Assembly (NCBI GenBank): GCA_028821605.1
Contig: JAPPFM010000059.1
Coordinates: forward strand, 310,001 to 374,000
Length of the DNA stretch: 64,000 nucleotides
Reading direction: 5' to 3'
Origin: Candidatus Poribacteria bacterium
GTDB taxonomy: Bacteria; Poribacteria; WGA-4E; WGA-3G
The translations under genes and the position numbers were made by a program. Shown here piece by piece: positions 53,001-60,968 of the stretch (positions are counted from its first letter, which is position 1; every line of letters begins with the position of its first letter). The notes under the pieces are model-generated. The model did no database searches. It saw only the letters and a program-made list of their open reading frames with translations, and had not been told where the DNA came from.

Positions 53001-55243
53001 GAAATTCCGACGATCTGCTGTGGAGAGACACCGATATAATCCACCTTTTCTATTGGGAGAGACAAAACATCCTCGCCACTGCGGACAGGTAGGATCTGTT
53101 CCGAACCATTTGTATCGCCATTTCCAGACTTTGCGGCAATATAGGCTGTATCCTCGCTATCCGCCGTGAGATACTCTACCCCCTCCAGTTTCAAACCCTC
53201 CTCAACTCTATGATAGGGGGTTTCTATAAAACCGTAGGGATTTATCCGTCCATAACAAGCCAGAGAAACGATGAGACCAATTGACGGACCCTCGGGAGTT
53301 TCTAACGGACAGACACGCCCATAATGCGTCCGGTGTACATCCCGGACAGCGGCTGTCGCCCTATCTCGATGAAGCCCACCCGGACCGATCGCTGAGATAC
53401 GACGTTTGTGCGTCAATTCATCAAGCGGATTAATCTGTTGCATAAACTGCGACAACTGGTTCGAGCCAAAGAATTCTCGGAGTGCCATCATTAGCGGCTT
53501 CGGGTTCACGAGCGAAGACGGGACGACTTTCGCGATATCGTTGTTAGTGCTCAACCGTTCGCGTGTGGCCCTGCGAATCTGGAACAATCCCATTCGGAAT
53601 TGGTTTTCAAGCAATTCACCGATAACCCGTACACGACGATTACCGAGATGGTCAAGATCGTCTTTCGGAGCGAGTCCGTTGTGAACTTTAAGAAGGTAAT
53701 CCACTGTAGCGGCAATATCTTCGGGGCGAAGGGTGCGAAATGTCTCTTCGGGTGGCACGCCGTAAACCGATATCTTCTGAAACTTTCGATTAAGCTTGTA
53801 TCGCCCGACCACACCTAAATCGTACCGGTGCGAATCAAAGAGCAGCCATGAAAGATGTTTACGAGCGTTCTCGACACCAGCGGGATCGCCAGGTCTCAGG
53901 GTGCGGAAAATCGTAAGCAGTGCGGCATCTCGCAAAGTATACGGTTCTTCATAATCCGCTTGTCGGTCGCGCTCCAATGTATTACGCAGAAACCGGATAT
54001 GTTGGCAATCCTCTGCATCCAGTACCGTGAGTGCTTCAACACCAGCCTCTTTGAGGCGTTCCAACTCTGTTTCAGTGAGCAAAGTATTTGCTGTGAGGAG
54101 CACTTCACCAGTCTCCTGGTGGATAACGTCGTCAGCACAGACACTACCGACACTCTCCTGACCATCCTCAGATAAAATCTGTTCAGCCTCAAATGCTTTG
54201 CTTCCGTAGCGGGTACGCGCCTCTTGGTATTCTGAATTCGTTAGTACCTGTCCGAGAGTGAGTTCACATGCGCTGTCATGCGTATCAACGACGCGTCGGA
54301 GAAGTTCCGTTTCAAAGCCCTTCCATTTTCTGCGGAGACTCGTGCGTTCTTTAGATGTAACCTCTTGCCCAACCTCCAACGGGCAGTCCTCATCGGTTAC
54401 TTCCGTAACGCGATAATAATTCTCTGTCTCAAGGTCGGGATAGTCTTTACTTGCCTGACGAAATTCCGTAGCATCTAACAGATCACCGGGTTTGACTTGC
54501 TTCACCGGTCCTTCTACATGGGTAACACGCCACCCAGCAAGCACAAGTCGTTCTGTTTTGGCAAAGAGTTTTAGAATATCGGCATCCGACTCCCAACCAA
54601 GCGCGCGAAGCAGAACAGTGGCGGGAAGTTTTCTACGCTTGTCAAGACGCACATAAATCTGATCTTTCGTGTCTATTTCAAATTCAACCCATGCACCTCG
54701 ATAGGGAATAATCTGAGCGGTCGGTGTGCGCCGCCCCGTTGGCAACGACTTTTCAAGGAAAATAACACCCGGTGAACGATGCAGCTGGCTTACGATGACA
54801 CGTTCACTGCCGTTGACAATAAAACTACCATTTTCGGTCATTAAAGGGACTTCGCCGAGATAAACATCGGATTCTCGGATATCCACGACGTGCGGTTCAT
54901 CGGCATCTGAGTCTGCCTCACGCAGCACAAGCATAATCCGCGCGGTGAGGGATACTTGATACGTTACACCGCGGGCAACACATTCCTGGAGCGTATATTT
55001 CGGTGTACCAAGACTATAATTCACGAATTCAAGACTGTTGACCTCCGAAAAATCGTGAATTGGAAATACTTCTTTAAATACGGCTTGAAGGCCCGTTTCT
55101 AAGCGTTCAGTGGGTGGGACATTTCGTTGTAAAAAGGCATCATACGCAAGTTTTTGGGTCTCAATGAGATTCGGGAGCGGGGTCCGAACCGGCGTTTTGG
55201 CAAAAGACTCTCTCTCATTTTTCTGGCTGGACTTTTTGTTCAC
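50051..55243 (-). CDS. rpoB: RNA polymerase subunit beta with two repeat-containing insertions
   Basis: At 1730 residues this beta is about 390 longer than that of E. coli. Core motifs are present: the protrusion and lobe (HRSPGVIF, 155-162), the rifampicin region (GSNQLSQFMQQINPL, 593-607; THKRRISAIGPGGL, 611-624), ETPEGPSIGLI (648-658), KMAGRYGNKG (1501-1510) and the C-terminal KLNHLVADKMHARSTGPYS and GGQRLGEMEVWALEAYGA. Inserts with the same motif as in RpoC lie at about 238-348 (lobe) and 1085-1440 (beta-i9/SI2 position). The start is GTG at 55243 with GGAG upstream. The gene has its own promoter and is not preceded by rplJ/rplL. Confidence 0.97.
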   Translation of the reverse strand: MNKKSSQKNERESFAKTPVRTPLPNLIETQKLAYDAFLQRNVPPTERLETGLQAVFKEVFPIHDFSEVNSLEFVNYSLGTPKYTLQECVARGVTYQVSLTARIMLVLREADSDADEPHVVDIRESDVYLGEVPLMTENGSFIVNGSERVIVSQLHRSPGVIFLEKSLPTGRRTPTAQIIPYRGAWVEFEIDTKDQIYVRLDKRRKLPATVLLRALGWESDADILKLFAKTERLVLAGWRVTHVEGPVKQVKPGDLLDATEFRQASKDYPDLETENYYRVTEVTDEDCPLEVGQEVTSKERTSLRRKWKGFETELLRRVVDTHDSACELTLGQVLTNSEYQEARTRYGSKAFEAEQILSEDGQESVGSVCADDVIHQETGEVLLTANTLLTETELERLKEAGVEALTVLDAEDCQHIRFLRNTLERDRQADYEEPYTLRDAALLTIFRTLRPGDPAGVENARKHLSWLLFDSHRYDLGVVGRYKLNRKFQKISVYGVPPEETFRTLRPEDIAATVDYLLKVHNGLAPKDDLDHLGNRRVRVIGELLENQFRMGLFQIRRATRERLSTNNDIAKVVPSSLVNPKPLMMALREFFGSNQLSQFMQQINPLDELTHKRRISAIGPGGLHRDRATAAVRDVHRTHYGRVCPLETPEGPSIGLIVSLACYGRINPYGFIETPYHRVEEGLKLEGVEYLTADSEDTAYIAAKSGNGDTNGSEQILPVRSGEDVLSLPIEKVDYIGVSPQQIVGISAALVPFLEHEDANRALMGANHQRQAVPLISPEAPLVGTGMEAPAALYSGALITATRAGTVTSVSADEILIHTGEALHADKGENTFSEMGYDVYKLQTFKRSNSGTCIHQRPIVAVGDEVEAGQVIADGTSTEGGELALGRNVLCAYMPWGGHNYEDSILISETLIKEDTFTSIHIEEFEVEARETKVGPEEITRDIPNVSEQRLTQLDEEGIIRVGSVVGAGSILVGKITPKGESEYGPEEKLLRAIFGEKVKEVRDASTYVRPGVEGVVIDVKVFSRKPDGASRRGGWTQGDSNVSMADNLRYESKRKEIDETWREQTASIRRRKIEEIRNTLIGCELADSLYTIGPDGATDVEPFANAGDTLTAETLDAYVSGFTADAYHTVTENTAIEAFVAEACYRVTDIPDPVPTIVVHPLDFSTEDDRDEAVSGVISAAQEYLGEVCKPLLEDAEPFLEKSEPLNEQVKDANVVLRGYDGSVVAVVMCEGADTDDEDTEGGDLSDRLSEMLVATEAKLGILVTDGDADPDNWDFYQLVGSTALQPRERSEFESAVAEQLEAAGCPVVETQRLTEQEWANFSEIYPGLQAELFWEVKEVFDSECPLTEGEEISDNDYLQVSKEFPARPIAAGQRLTTDELASLTRTTTNLNTDSTWHVTAVFDPECTLSVGDYVSDDDYQQARKSFSLSFSDISVTDADAKEHIQRVEEMAQGRIATYTEEKERALQQLDMGDELKPGVIKRVKVYVASKRPISVGDKMAGRYGNKGVVAKILPAEDMPYLPDGTPVELVLNPLGVPSRMNVGQILEIHLGWACHELGIHVESPVFDGATEEEIFDMLGRTDLPERSKRTGKSILFDGRTGEPFAQEVTVGYVYFLKLNHLVADKMHARSTGPYSLVTQQPLGGKAQHGGQRLGEMEVWALEAYGAAHTLQEMLTLKSDDVLGRREIYESVVKGLNPDPPGTPESFKVLVRELQTLGLHVSLDTDEE
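50924..51991 (-). repeat. RpoB beta-i9/SI2-position insertion: mixed domain plus repeats
   Basis: Residues 1085-1440 interrupt the region between the conserved RRRKIEEIRN helix and GDELKPGVIKRVKVYVA. The first two thirds contain an alpha/beta stretch (VVLRGYDGSVVAVVMCEG, later EAKLGILVTDG and WDFYQLV) that recalls a restriction-nuclease-like fold without its catalytic lysine. The last third has about four repeat copies (near 1307, 1337, 1370 and 1399), for example SECPLTEGEEISDNDY and PECTLSVGDYVSDDDY. Confidence 0.8.
54194..54532 (-). repeat. RpoB lobe insertion: three copies of the RNA polymerase repeat
   Basis: Copies span about residues 238-271 (WRVTHVEGPVKQVKPGDLL), 276-310 (EDCPLEVGQEVTSKE) and 315-348 (ACELTLGQVLTNSEY). 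They lie after LLRALGWESDADIL, where E. coli beta has its own lineage-specific segment, and end before a conserved GEVLLTANTLLTETEL stretch. Confidence 0.85.
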
Positions 55244-55364
55244 TGAATGAAGTCTCCCTATTTGGCGGTGGTTGCGCAGCTGAAGCTTATAAAATAGACT
55301 TTTGAAAAAGCCTGCTTCCCAGCTGCTTTTTCCATCTTAATATGGTGACACAGCATAACAGAAT

Positions 55365-55393
55365 ATTATATATTATAATTCGGGAAAAGTCAA
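55365..55393 (-). promoter_or_regulatory. rpoB promoter (TTGACT-17-TATAAT)
   Basis: On the minus strand, -35 TTGACT (55393-55388) and -10 TATAAT (55370-55365) are separated by 17 bp, giving a leader of about 115 nt before the GTG at 55243. The rest of 55244-55947 is AT-rich and holds two plus-strand promoters, plus a possible minus-strand decayed frame (about 55620-55780) ending FKELYQVLEASADE. Confidence 0.7.
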
Positions 55394-55573
55394 GAAAAAA
55401 ATTTGAAAAAATTACATTTTTTTCGACTTAACCGAAAATTTTTTCACTTTGATTACGTTTAAATCAGCAATTTTTCTAAGCGCACGCGAGAATATTTAAA
55501 CGTGAGTTTGATAAATGTAGCACAAACTTTCCAGTTTGCGCAAGATACACCACACACCCGACAACAAAAAACA

Positions 55574-55602
55574 TTGACAAGGCACCTCCGGTCCGGTATA
55601 CT
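55574..55602 (+). promoter_or_regulatory. Orphan sigma-70-like promoter (TTGACA-17-TATACT)
   Basis: A near-consensus promoter on the plus strand, about 345 bp before the DUF4416 gene. No convincing ORF or terminator was found directly downstream, so it could drive a longer leader or a small RNA. Confidence 0.45.
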
Positions 55603-55793
55603 TCAGCAAAGGGCGTGTTTTGAACAATTTCTTATTCATCTGCACTCGCTTCAAGCACTTGATAAAGCTCCTTGAAACCTGTGAGCATAGTTCTACACTT
55701 CTTTTCTGACTTTATAGATTTGCATTGGCTATCGTGTATCGTGTATTTATTCTCTGTCAAGTAAGAGGCAGGCACATAGCCGAGTGACTACGC

Positions 55794-55823
55794 TTGACAC
55801 GCCTGCCAACACGATATTATAAT
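55794..55823 (+). promoter_or_regulatory. Promoter of the DUF4416 gene (TTGACA-18-TATAAT)
   Basis: Consensus -35 (55794-55799) and -10 (55818-55823) hexamers with 18-bp spacing. A GGCAGGC/GCCTGCC inverted repeat (55767-55773/55801-55807) overlaps the promoter and might be an operator. Confidence 0.65.
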
Positions 55824-55947
55824 TATACCAAAAAGATAAATAAAAGTCAAATTTTTTAAGAAAAAACAGAAACCTTCAGTTTTCCTAAGTTTTTCTATAG
55901 GAAGGAACTCCGATTCCCAACTCTCTTTTTTATTTTATAAGGACAAC

Positions 55948-56496
55948 ATGGGAACAATTATAATGCCGCAACCCGTTAAAGCCATCATAGGTGTGCTAAC
56001 TGTGGACCCCAACCTCTTGTCAACCGTCTACAGGGAGTTGACCGAGCGTCTCGGTCCCATTGATTTCACAAGCGAACTATTGCCTTTCACCAGCACGACT
56101 TATTATGAAACTGAGATGGGACCAGATATTCAACGGCAGTTTATCAGTTTTGAAAAACTCGTTGATGGCGGCACATTAGCGGAAATGAAACTATTCACAA
56201 ACAAAGTGGAGCAAGCCTTTGCCATAAAAACTCCTAAAGGGGATGCGCGGCGTGTTAATTTGGATGTAGGTTACATCTGCTTAGCAAAACTGGTACTTGC
56301 TTCAACGAAAGATCACGCACACCGCATCTATCTCAGCGATGGCATTTATGCCGAAATTACACTCCGTTTCTATCGCAAAACCTTTCAACCGTGGGAGTGG
56401 AGTTATCCAGATTACCGTTCACCAACGTATATCGCCATTTTTAACCAAATCCGCAAAATCTACAGGAATCAATTGGAAAATGCAAAAATTTCTTGA
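55948..56496 (+). CDS. DUF4416 family protein
   Basis: This 182-residue protein matches the DUF4416 pattern: PVKAIIGVLTVD at the start, then FTSTTYYETEMG, RRVNLDVGYICLAKLVLAST and a C-terminal RSPTYIAIFNQIRKIYRNQL. The family is widespread in anaerobic and planctomycete-like bacteria and has no known function. GGAC precedes the ATG, and a consensus promoter lies 125 bp upstream. It overlaps the next gene by 17 bp. Confidence 0.85.
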   Translation: MGTIIMPQPVKAIIGVLTVDPNLLSTVYRELTERLGPIDFTSELLPFTSTTYYETEMGPDIQRQFISFEKLVDGGTLAEMKLFTNKVEQAFAIKTPKGDARRVNLDVGYICLAKLVLASTKDHAHRIYLSDGIYAEITLRFYRKTFQPWEWSYPDYRSPTYIAIFNQIRKIYRNQLENAKIS

Positions 56497-57661
56497 AAAG
56501 ACGCGAGGGACCGTATCCTTTTATTGCATAAATATGTTGCTTCTTATCGTTCTTATTGGTATTTTGGGGACACATTCTATATGCAGTGCCGATACTGAAA
56601 CTACAGCCCCAAACGCACGCGCACGGGCACGCGACATCGGTATTCAGATCGGTAGCATCCCAACCGGCACACACAATGCAATCACCGACGTAGCAGGTGT
56701 GAAGGTCGGACACGTCACCCTGAATGAAGGTGATTCAATCCGCACCGGTGTTACTGCGATCCTTCCGAGTGACGACATTTGGACAGCACGCCTGTTCGGC
56801 GCAGCACATACCATTCATGGTAACGGTGAAGCAACCGGTATCCCTCGTATTAATCAAGCAGGATGGATTGAATCCCCCATCATGCTCACAAATACACTCA
56901 GTGTCGGGGCAGTCCATGACGGCGTTGTGCGCTACATTGTGAATCGGTATCCAGATAACAACATCGTGCTACCGATTGTGGCGGAGTGCTACGATGGCGG
57001 TTTGAACGACATCAGCGGACTCCATGTTACAGCGCAGCACGCGATTGAAGCCATTGAGAGTGCTACTGACGGTCCCGTAACCGAGGGAAGTGTAGGCGGA
57101 GGCACTGGGATGCGGTGTTACGGCTTCAAAGCCGGCATCGGCACATCCTCCCGCGTTTTGCCTGAGGAGCAAGGCGGATGGACAGTCGGTGTACTTGTTA
57201 ATTCCAATGGGGGTCGGCGGCATCAGTTGCGAATCGACGGTGTTCCTGTTGGGAGGGAAATTATCGGGTCCCCACCAAAACCGACCAGAGACGGCTCGTT
57301 CATTATTGTCATCGCGACGGATGCCCCGTTGACGCACCGTCAATTGAAACAGTTAGCGATGCGTGCAACACACGGACTTGCCCGCACAGGCACACCGAGT
57401 ACCGACGGTAGCGGTGAATTTGTCATCGCATTTTCCACCGCAAATATCTTTGCAACCAGCACTGAGGCGGGCACCTTCCAGATCCAGATGCTCGTCAACC
57501 GTCGTTTAAGTTCACTCTTTCAAGCAGTTATTGAAGCCACAGAAGAGGCTATCGTCAACTCAATGACAATGGCAACGACAACCACGGGCCGCAACGGTAG
57601 AACGATGTACGCTATTCCATTGGCGGAGCTGCAAAAGGTAATGAAAGCGCACGGACGTTGA
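56480..57661 (+). CDS. P1 family peptidase (DmpA/L-aminopeptidase-like), exported
   Basis: This 393-residue protein has a hydrophobic signal segment (about residues 13-36) and a DmpA-type Ntn-hydrolase fold: GTHNAITDVAGVKVGH near the start, TVGVLVNSNGG, and the autocleavage site G272-S273 in RDGSFIIVIATDAPL, where Ser becomes the new N-terminal nucleophile. Family members release N-terminal D- or L-amino acids or hydrolyse beta-peptides. The ATG at 56480 lies inside the DUF4416 gene end, so coupling is likely; an internal start is possible. The substrate is unknown. Confidence 0.88.
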   Translation: MQKFLEKTRGTVSFYCINMLLLIVLIGILGTHSICSADTETTAPNARARARDIGIQIGSIPTGTHNAITDVAGVKVGHVTLNEGDSIRTGVTAILPSDDIWTARLFGAAHTIHGNGEATGIPRINQAGWIESPIMLTNTLSVGAVHDGVVRYIVNRYPDNNIVLPIVAECYDGGLNDISGLHVTAQHAIEAIESATDGPVTEGSVGGGTGMRCYGFKAGIGTSSRVLPEEQGGWTVGVLVNSNGGRRHQLRIDGVPVGREIIGSPPKPTRDGSFIIVIATDAPLTHRQLKQLAMRATHGLARTGTPSTDGSGEFVIAFSTANIFATSTEAGTFQIQMLVNRRLSSLFQAVIEATEEAIVNSMTMATTTTGRNGRTMYAIPLAELQKVMKAHGR

Positions 57662-57667
57662 GCCACA

Positions 57668-59824
57668 CTAAGCAGAACCCGCAAAATTCGCATCAGGAGC
57701 AAGGGCGGACGGAACCACTTCGTAATGTGAAAATTCCAATGTGAACGCGCCACGTCCCTGGGTCATTGATCGGAGCTGCGTCGTGTACTGAAACGTCTCT
57801 GACAGCGGAACGGAGGCGTTAATCACACTCTGTGTTGACTGCGAAGTGTGTCCTACAGCGGATGTGTCCTGCGTTGTGCTCTCGTTAATCTGCGCCCTAC
57901 GTGCGTTGAGATCTCCGATGACCTTACCGACATATTCATCAGGAACAGTGATGTGCATCCGCATAATTGGTTCCAAGAGCAAAGGAGTCGCCTTTCTGGT
58001 CGCGTTTTCAAACGCCAGTACCGCCGCCGCTTCAAATGCCACCTCCGAAGAATCCGTTGGATGATAGGAACCACCCGTAAGTGTCACCTTCACGTCTTGC
58101 ATCGGGTATCCAATGCGGGGACCTGTTCCCATTGCACCTTCCAACGCTTTCTCAATAAACGGTATATACTGTCGTGGGATTTGGGTCTCGTCCGTGTTGT
58201 CCTCAAACTGAAACCCCTCGCCGCGTTCCAACGGCTCAACTGTCAGTAGTACATCGCCATAGATGCCCTCTTCATCTGTTTTATGGATGTGCGTACCCTG
58301 AGCCTCCGCGAAACTACTGATCGTTTCACGATACGCCACTTGGAGTTTGCTCACCCGAGCGTTGACTCCGAATTCGCGTATCATCCGGTCCGCGAGAATC
58401 TCTAAATGAAGCTCACCCATACCAGAAATAATCCGCTGTCCAGTCTCGTTGTCAATCCCTACAGTGAACGTTGGGTCTTCATCCATCAATTTCTCAAGCG
58501 TTTCCTCCAATGCATCAGCATCGCTTGCCCGCTCAGGCTCAATAGCAACGGAGATGACAGGTTCTGGAAAAGTGATGGACTCCAGCAGAAGAGGCTCCTT
58601 TGGATCGGTGATAGTATCTCCTGTCTTGGTATCCTTAAGCCCGACGAGGGCAACAATATCACCAGCATAAGCCGCATCACACACCGCTTCCTTGTTGGCG
58701 TGCATCTGTAAGATGCGATTCGTTCGTTCCCGTTTTTCAGAACGGACGTTGTAGATAGCTTCCCCGCGCTTGAGCACACCTGAGTAGACTCGACAGTAAA
58801 CGAGTTTGTCTACCGTCGGGTGGCTCGCTACTTTGAACGCTAACGCCGAAAATGGAGCATCGTCGTCTGCAAGACGTGTCACTTTATCCTGTTCAGCGGA
58901 CGCATCTTCAGTGCGCTTGGAACGACTGCTGCCAGAGGTGGAACTGGGGACAGTCCCTTCAATAGGTGGCACCTCAACGGGGGATGGCAAAAAATCAATC
59001 ACAGCGTCAAGCAGCGGTTGAACGCCCTGATTTTTCAAGGAGCTGCCGCACAGCACAGGGATTAATGCGCCACTTAACGTCGCTGCGCGGATAACCCCTA
59101 ACAATTCATCGTGGGTTATCTCTTCACCACCCAAATACTTTTCAAACAAGGTCTCATCTTCAACAGCAACACTCTCAAAAAGAGTCTCCCGTGCCAACGC
59201 CACTTCATCCGCAAATTCAGGCGGAATCTCTACCTCTACATAAGTCTGTCCGAGATCAGAATCATCCCAACGCATCGCCTTTTGTGTTAGCAGATCAATA
59301 ACACCTGAGAAATCGGCACCTTCGCCCATCGGTAATTGGAGCGGGAGCGGGTTCGCGCCCAACCGTTCCTTCATCATCTCCAGAACGCGTGCGAAATTCG
59401 CGCCAACCCTATCCATTTTATTAACGAAAACGATGCGTGGAACATTATAGCGTTCCGCTTGATGCCAGACAGTTTCCGACTGCGGCTCCACCCCACCAAC
59501 AGCACAGAAAAGCGCGATAGCCCCATCCAAAATCCGTAAGGAGCGTTCCACTTCTACCGTGAAATCGACATGTCCGGGTGTGTCAATAAGGTGAATTGCG
59601 TGTTCTCGCCAGAAACAGGTTGTCGCAGCGGCGGTAATCGTAACACCGCGCTCTCGTTCTTGGACCATCCAGTCCATCTCAGCGGTACCATCATCGACTG
59701 CACCGATCTTATGCTTTTTACCGGTATAGAAGAGGATCCGTTCAGTTGTGGTCGTTTTGCCGGCATCAATGTGGGCTGCAATGCCGATGTTACGTACGTT
59801 TTCTATCGGATATTCGCGTGCCAT
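57668..59824 (-). CDS. fusA: Translation elongation factor G
   Basis: This 718-residue GTPase has G1 AHIDAGKT (17-24), G3 DTPGHVDF, G4 NKMD and all five EF-G domains, including [11 protein letters not shown] and the domain [11 protein letters not shown] motif. EF-G catalyses ribosomal translocation. Two polar insertions are unusual: a Ser/Thr/Lys-rich stretch in the domain I/II junction (about 300-320) and an extended loop in domain V ([20 protein letters not shown]). The gene is not next to rpsL, rpsG or tuf, so a second paralogue elsewhere is possible. AAGGA lies before the ATG. Confidence 0.93.
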   Translation of the reverse strand: MAREYPIENVRNIGIAAHIDAGKTTTTERILFYTGKKHKIGAVDDGTAEMDWMVQERERGVTITAAATTCFWREHAIHLIDTPGHVDFTVEVERSLRILDGAIALFCAVGGVEPQSETVWHQAERYNVPRIVFVNKMDRVGANFARVLEMMKERLGANPLPLQLPMGEGADFSGVIDLLTQKAMRWDDSDLGQTYVEVEIPPEFADEVALARETLFESVAVEDETLFEKYLGGEEITHDELLGVIRAATLSGALIPVLCGSSLKNQGVQPLLDAVIDFLPSPVEVPPIEGTVPSSTSGSSRSKRTEDASAEQDKVTRLADDDAPFSALAFKVASHPTVDKLVYCRVYSGVLKRGEAIYNVRSEKRERTNRILQMHANKEAVCDAAYAGDIVALVGLKDTKTGDTITDPKEPLLLESITFPEPVISVAIEPERASDADALEETLEKLMDEDPTFTVGIDNETGQRIISGMGELHLEILADRMIREFGVNARVSKLQVAYRETISSFAEAQGTHIHKTDEEGIYGDVLLTVEPLERGEGFQFEDNTDETQIPRQYIPFIEKALEGAMGTGPRIGYPMQDVKVTLTGGSYHPTDSSEVAFEAAAVLAFENATRKATPLLLEPIMRMHITVPDEYVGKVIGDLNARRAQINESTTQDTSAVGHTSQSTQSVINASVPLSETFQYTTQLRSMTQGRGAFTLEFSHYEVVPSALAPDANFAGSA

Positions 59825-59845
59825 TTTTTCCTTGCAGATTCGTGT

Positions 59846-60847
59846 CTACATGCTGTTGTTCCATTGAAGAACGACACCAAGTAAGCCAGGGTTCCATTCC
59901 ATAAGCAGTTGATATGCCTTCGGTGCGTCTTCTCCAGGGACGCGATGACTAATCAATGGAGAAACGTTGAACCGCTTCTGTGTAATGAGCGATAACAGTA
60001 ATACACTGTCATCTTCAAGTGTCCAGAAGTTCGGTGACGACTCTTGACGCGGGCGGATAGAATTGTGCGCCCCATAAAGGATAAGACCTTTTTTATGCAC
60101 ATCGCGATAGAAGTTCACACTCGGTGTCTCGCCACGGGTACTTGCCAGAAGTACCACCCGTGCATCTCTTCCCGCGACATCCAAAGCGGTGCTAATCGCA
60201 TCAGGGTGTCCAGTCGCCTCGATAACAACTGCGGGTCCACTACCTTCTGTAACGCCATTCAATTGTTCGGAGAAATTGGCATCCTCTGGGTTGAGGGTGT
60301 AGTCCGCTCCCACGCTTTTAGAGATGTCAAGACGACTATCGGTGAGGTCTGCAGCAATGACTGGCAGTGCACCACTCAATTTTGAAAGCTGCATTGCCAA
60401 CAAACCGATAAGTCCTTGCCCCAAAACCAAAGTCGCTTCACCCAATTCAATTTGCGCCTTCCGAACCCCTTGCAATGCAATCGCGCCAAGGTTAAAAAAG
60501 ACGGCTTCCTCGGCGGGAACATCAGGCGATGCCACCTTTAACAAACGACTCGGTGAAGTCACAAAATGGCTTGTATGTCCCTGGGTCGAAGCAACGCGAT
60601 CCCCTATCTCACAGTCGGCGACTGCTTTTCCGACCTCTATCACCGTGCCGATATTACTATAACCCGGGCGGGATGGGTATCTCCCTTGGGCATTTGGGAG
60701 TCCCAACAAAAACGCGCGTTCCGTGCCGGGACTGATGAGTGTGCATTCCGTAGCCACAAGTACTTCATCATCTCCAATAGGCAGTAACGCAAACGTTTCA
60801 ACGTCAACTTTGGCGCGATCAGGCCAAACGACCCGTTGTGCTTTCAT
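59846..60847 (-). CDS. Zinc-binding-type dehydrogenase (MDR superfamily)
   Basis: This 333-residue MDR-family protein starts MKAQRVVWPDRAKVDVE and has SPGTERAFLLG, a Rossmann motif VLGQGLIGLLAMQLSKLSGA and VVIEATGHPDAI. The usual structural zinc cysteines are absent, and the N-terminal pattern is that of the bi-domain oxidoreductase/L-sorbose-1-phosphate-reductase-like group. The start at 60847 is used because upstream codons overlap a palindromic repeat. It probably oxidises a sugar or alcohol; the substrate is unknown. Confidence 0.82.
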   Translation of the reverse strand: MKAQRVVWPDRAKVDVETFALLPIGDDEVLVATECTLISPGTERAFLLGLPNAQGRYPSRPGYSNIGTVIEVGKAVADCEIGDRVASTQGHTSHFVTSPSRLLKVASPDVPAEEAVFFNLGAIALQGVRKAQIELGEATLVLGQGLIGLLAMQLSKLSGALPVIAADLTDSRLDISKSVGADYTLNPEDANFSEQLNGVTEGSGPAVVIEATGHPDAISTALDVAGRDARVVLLASTRGETPSVNFYRDVHKKGLILYGAHNSIRPRQESSPNFWTLEDDSVLLLSLITQKRFNVSPLISHRVPGEDAPKAYQLLMEWNPGLLGVVLQWNNSM

Positions 60848-60872
60848 TAGAAATCTGAACCTCTTAATATAA

Positions 60873-60922
60873 TGACGGATAGTTATTTTTCGGTAGTCTA
60901 CCAGCAAAACAACTATCCGTCA
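60873..60922. repeat. Perfect 12-bp inverted repeat
   Basis: TGACGGATAGTT (60873-60884) and AACTATCCGTCA (60911-60922) are exact complements around a 26-nt loop that itself contains GGTAG/CTACC. It lies between degP and the dehydrogenase gene. There is no U-run, so it is more likely a mobile palindrome or operator than a standard terminator. Confidence 0.65.
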
Positions 60923-60968
60923 AGTTTTAACTCGCAAATTCCACAATCAAGTGGAACTCGCTTCACAA

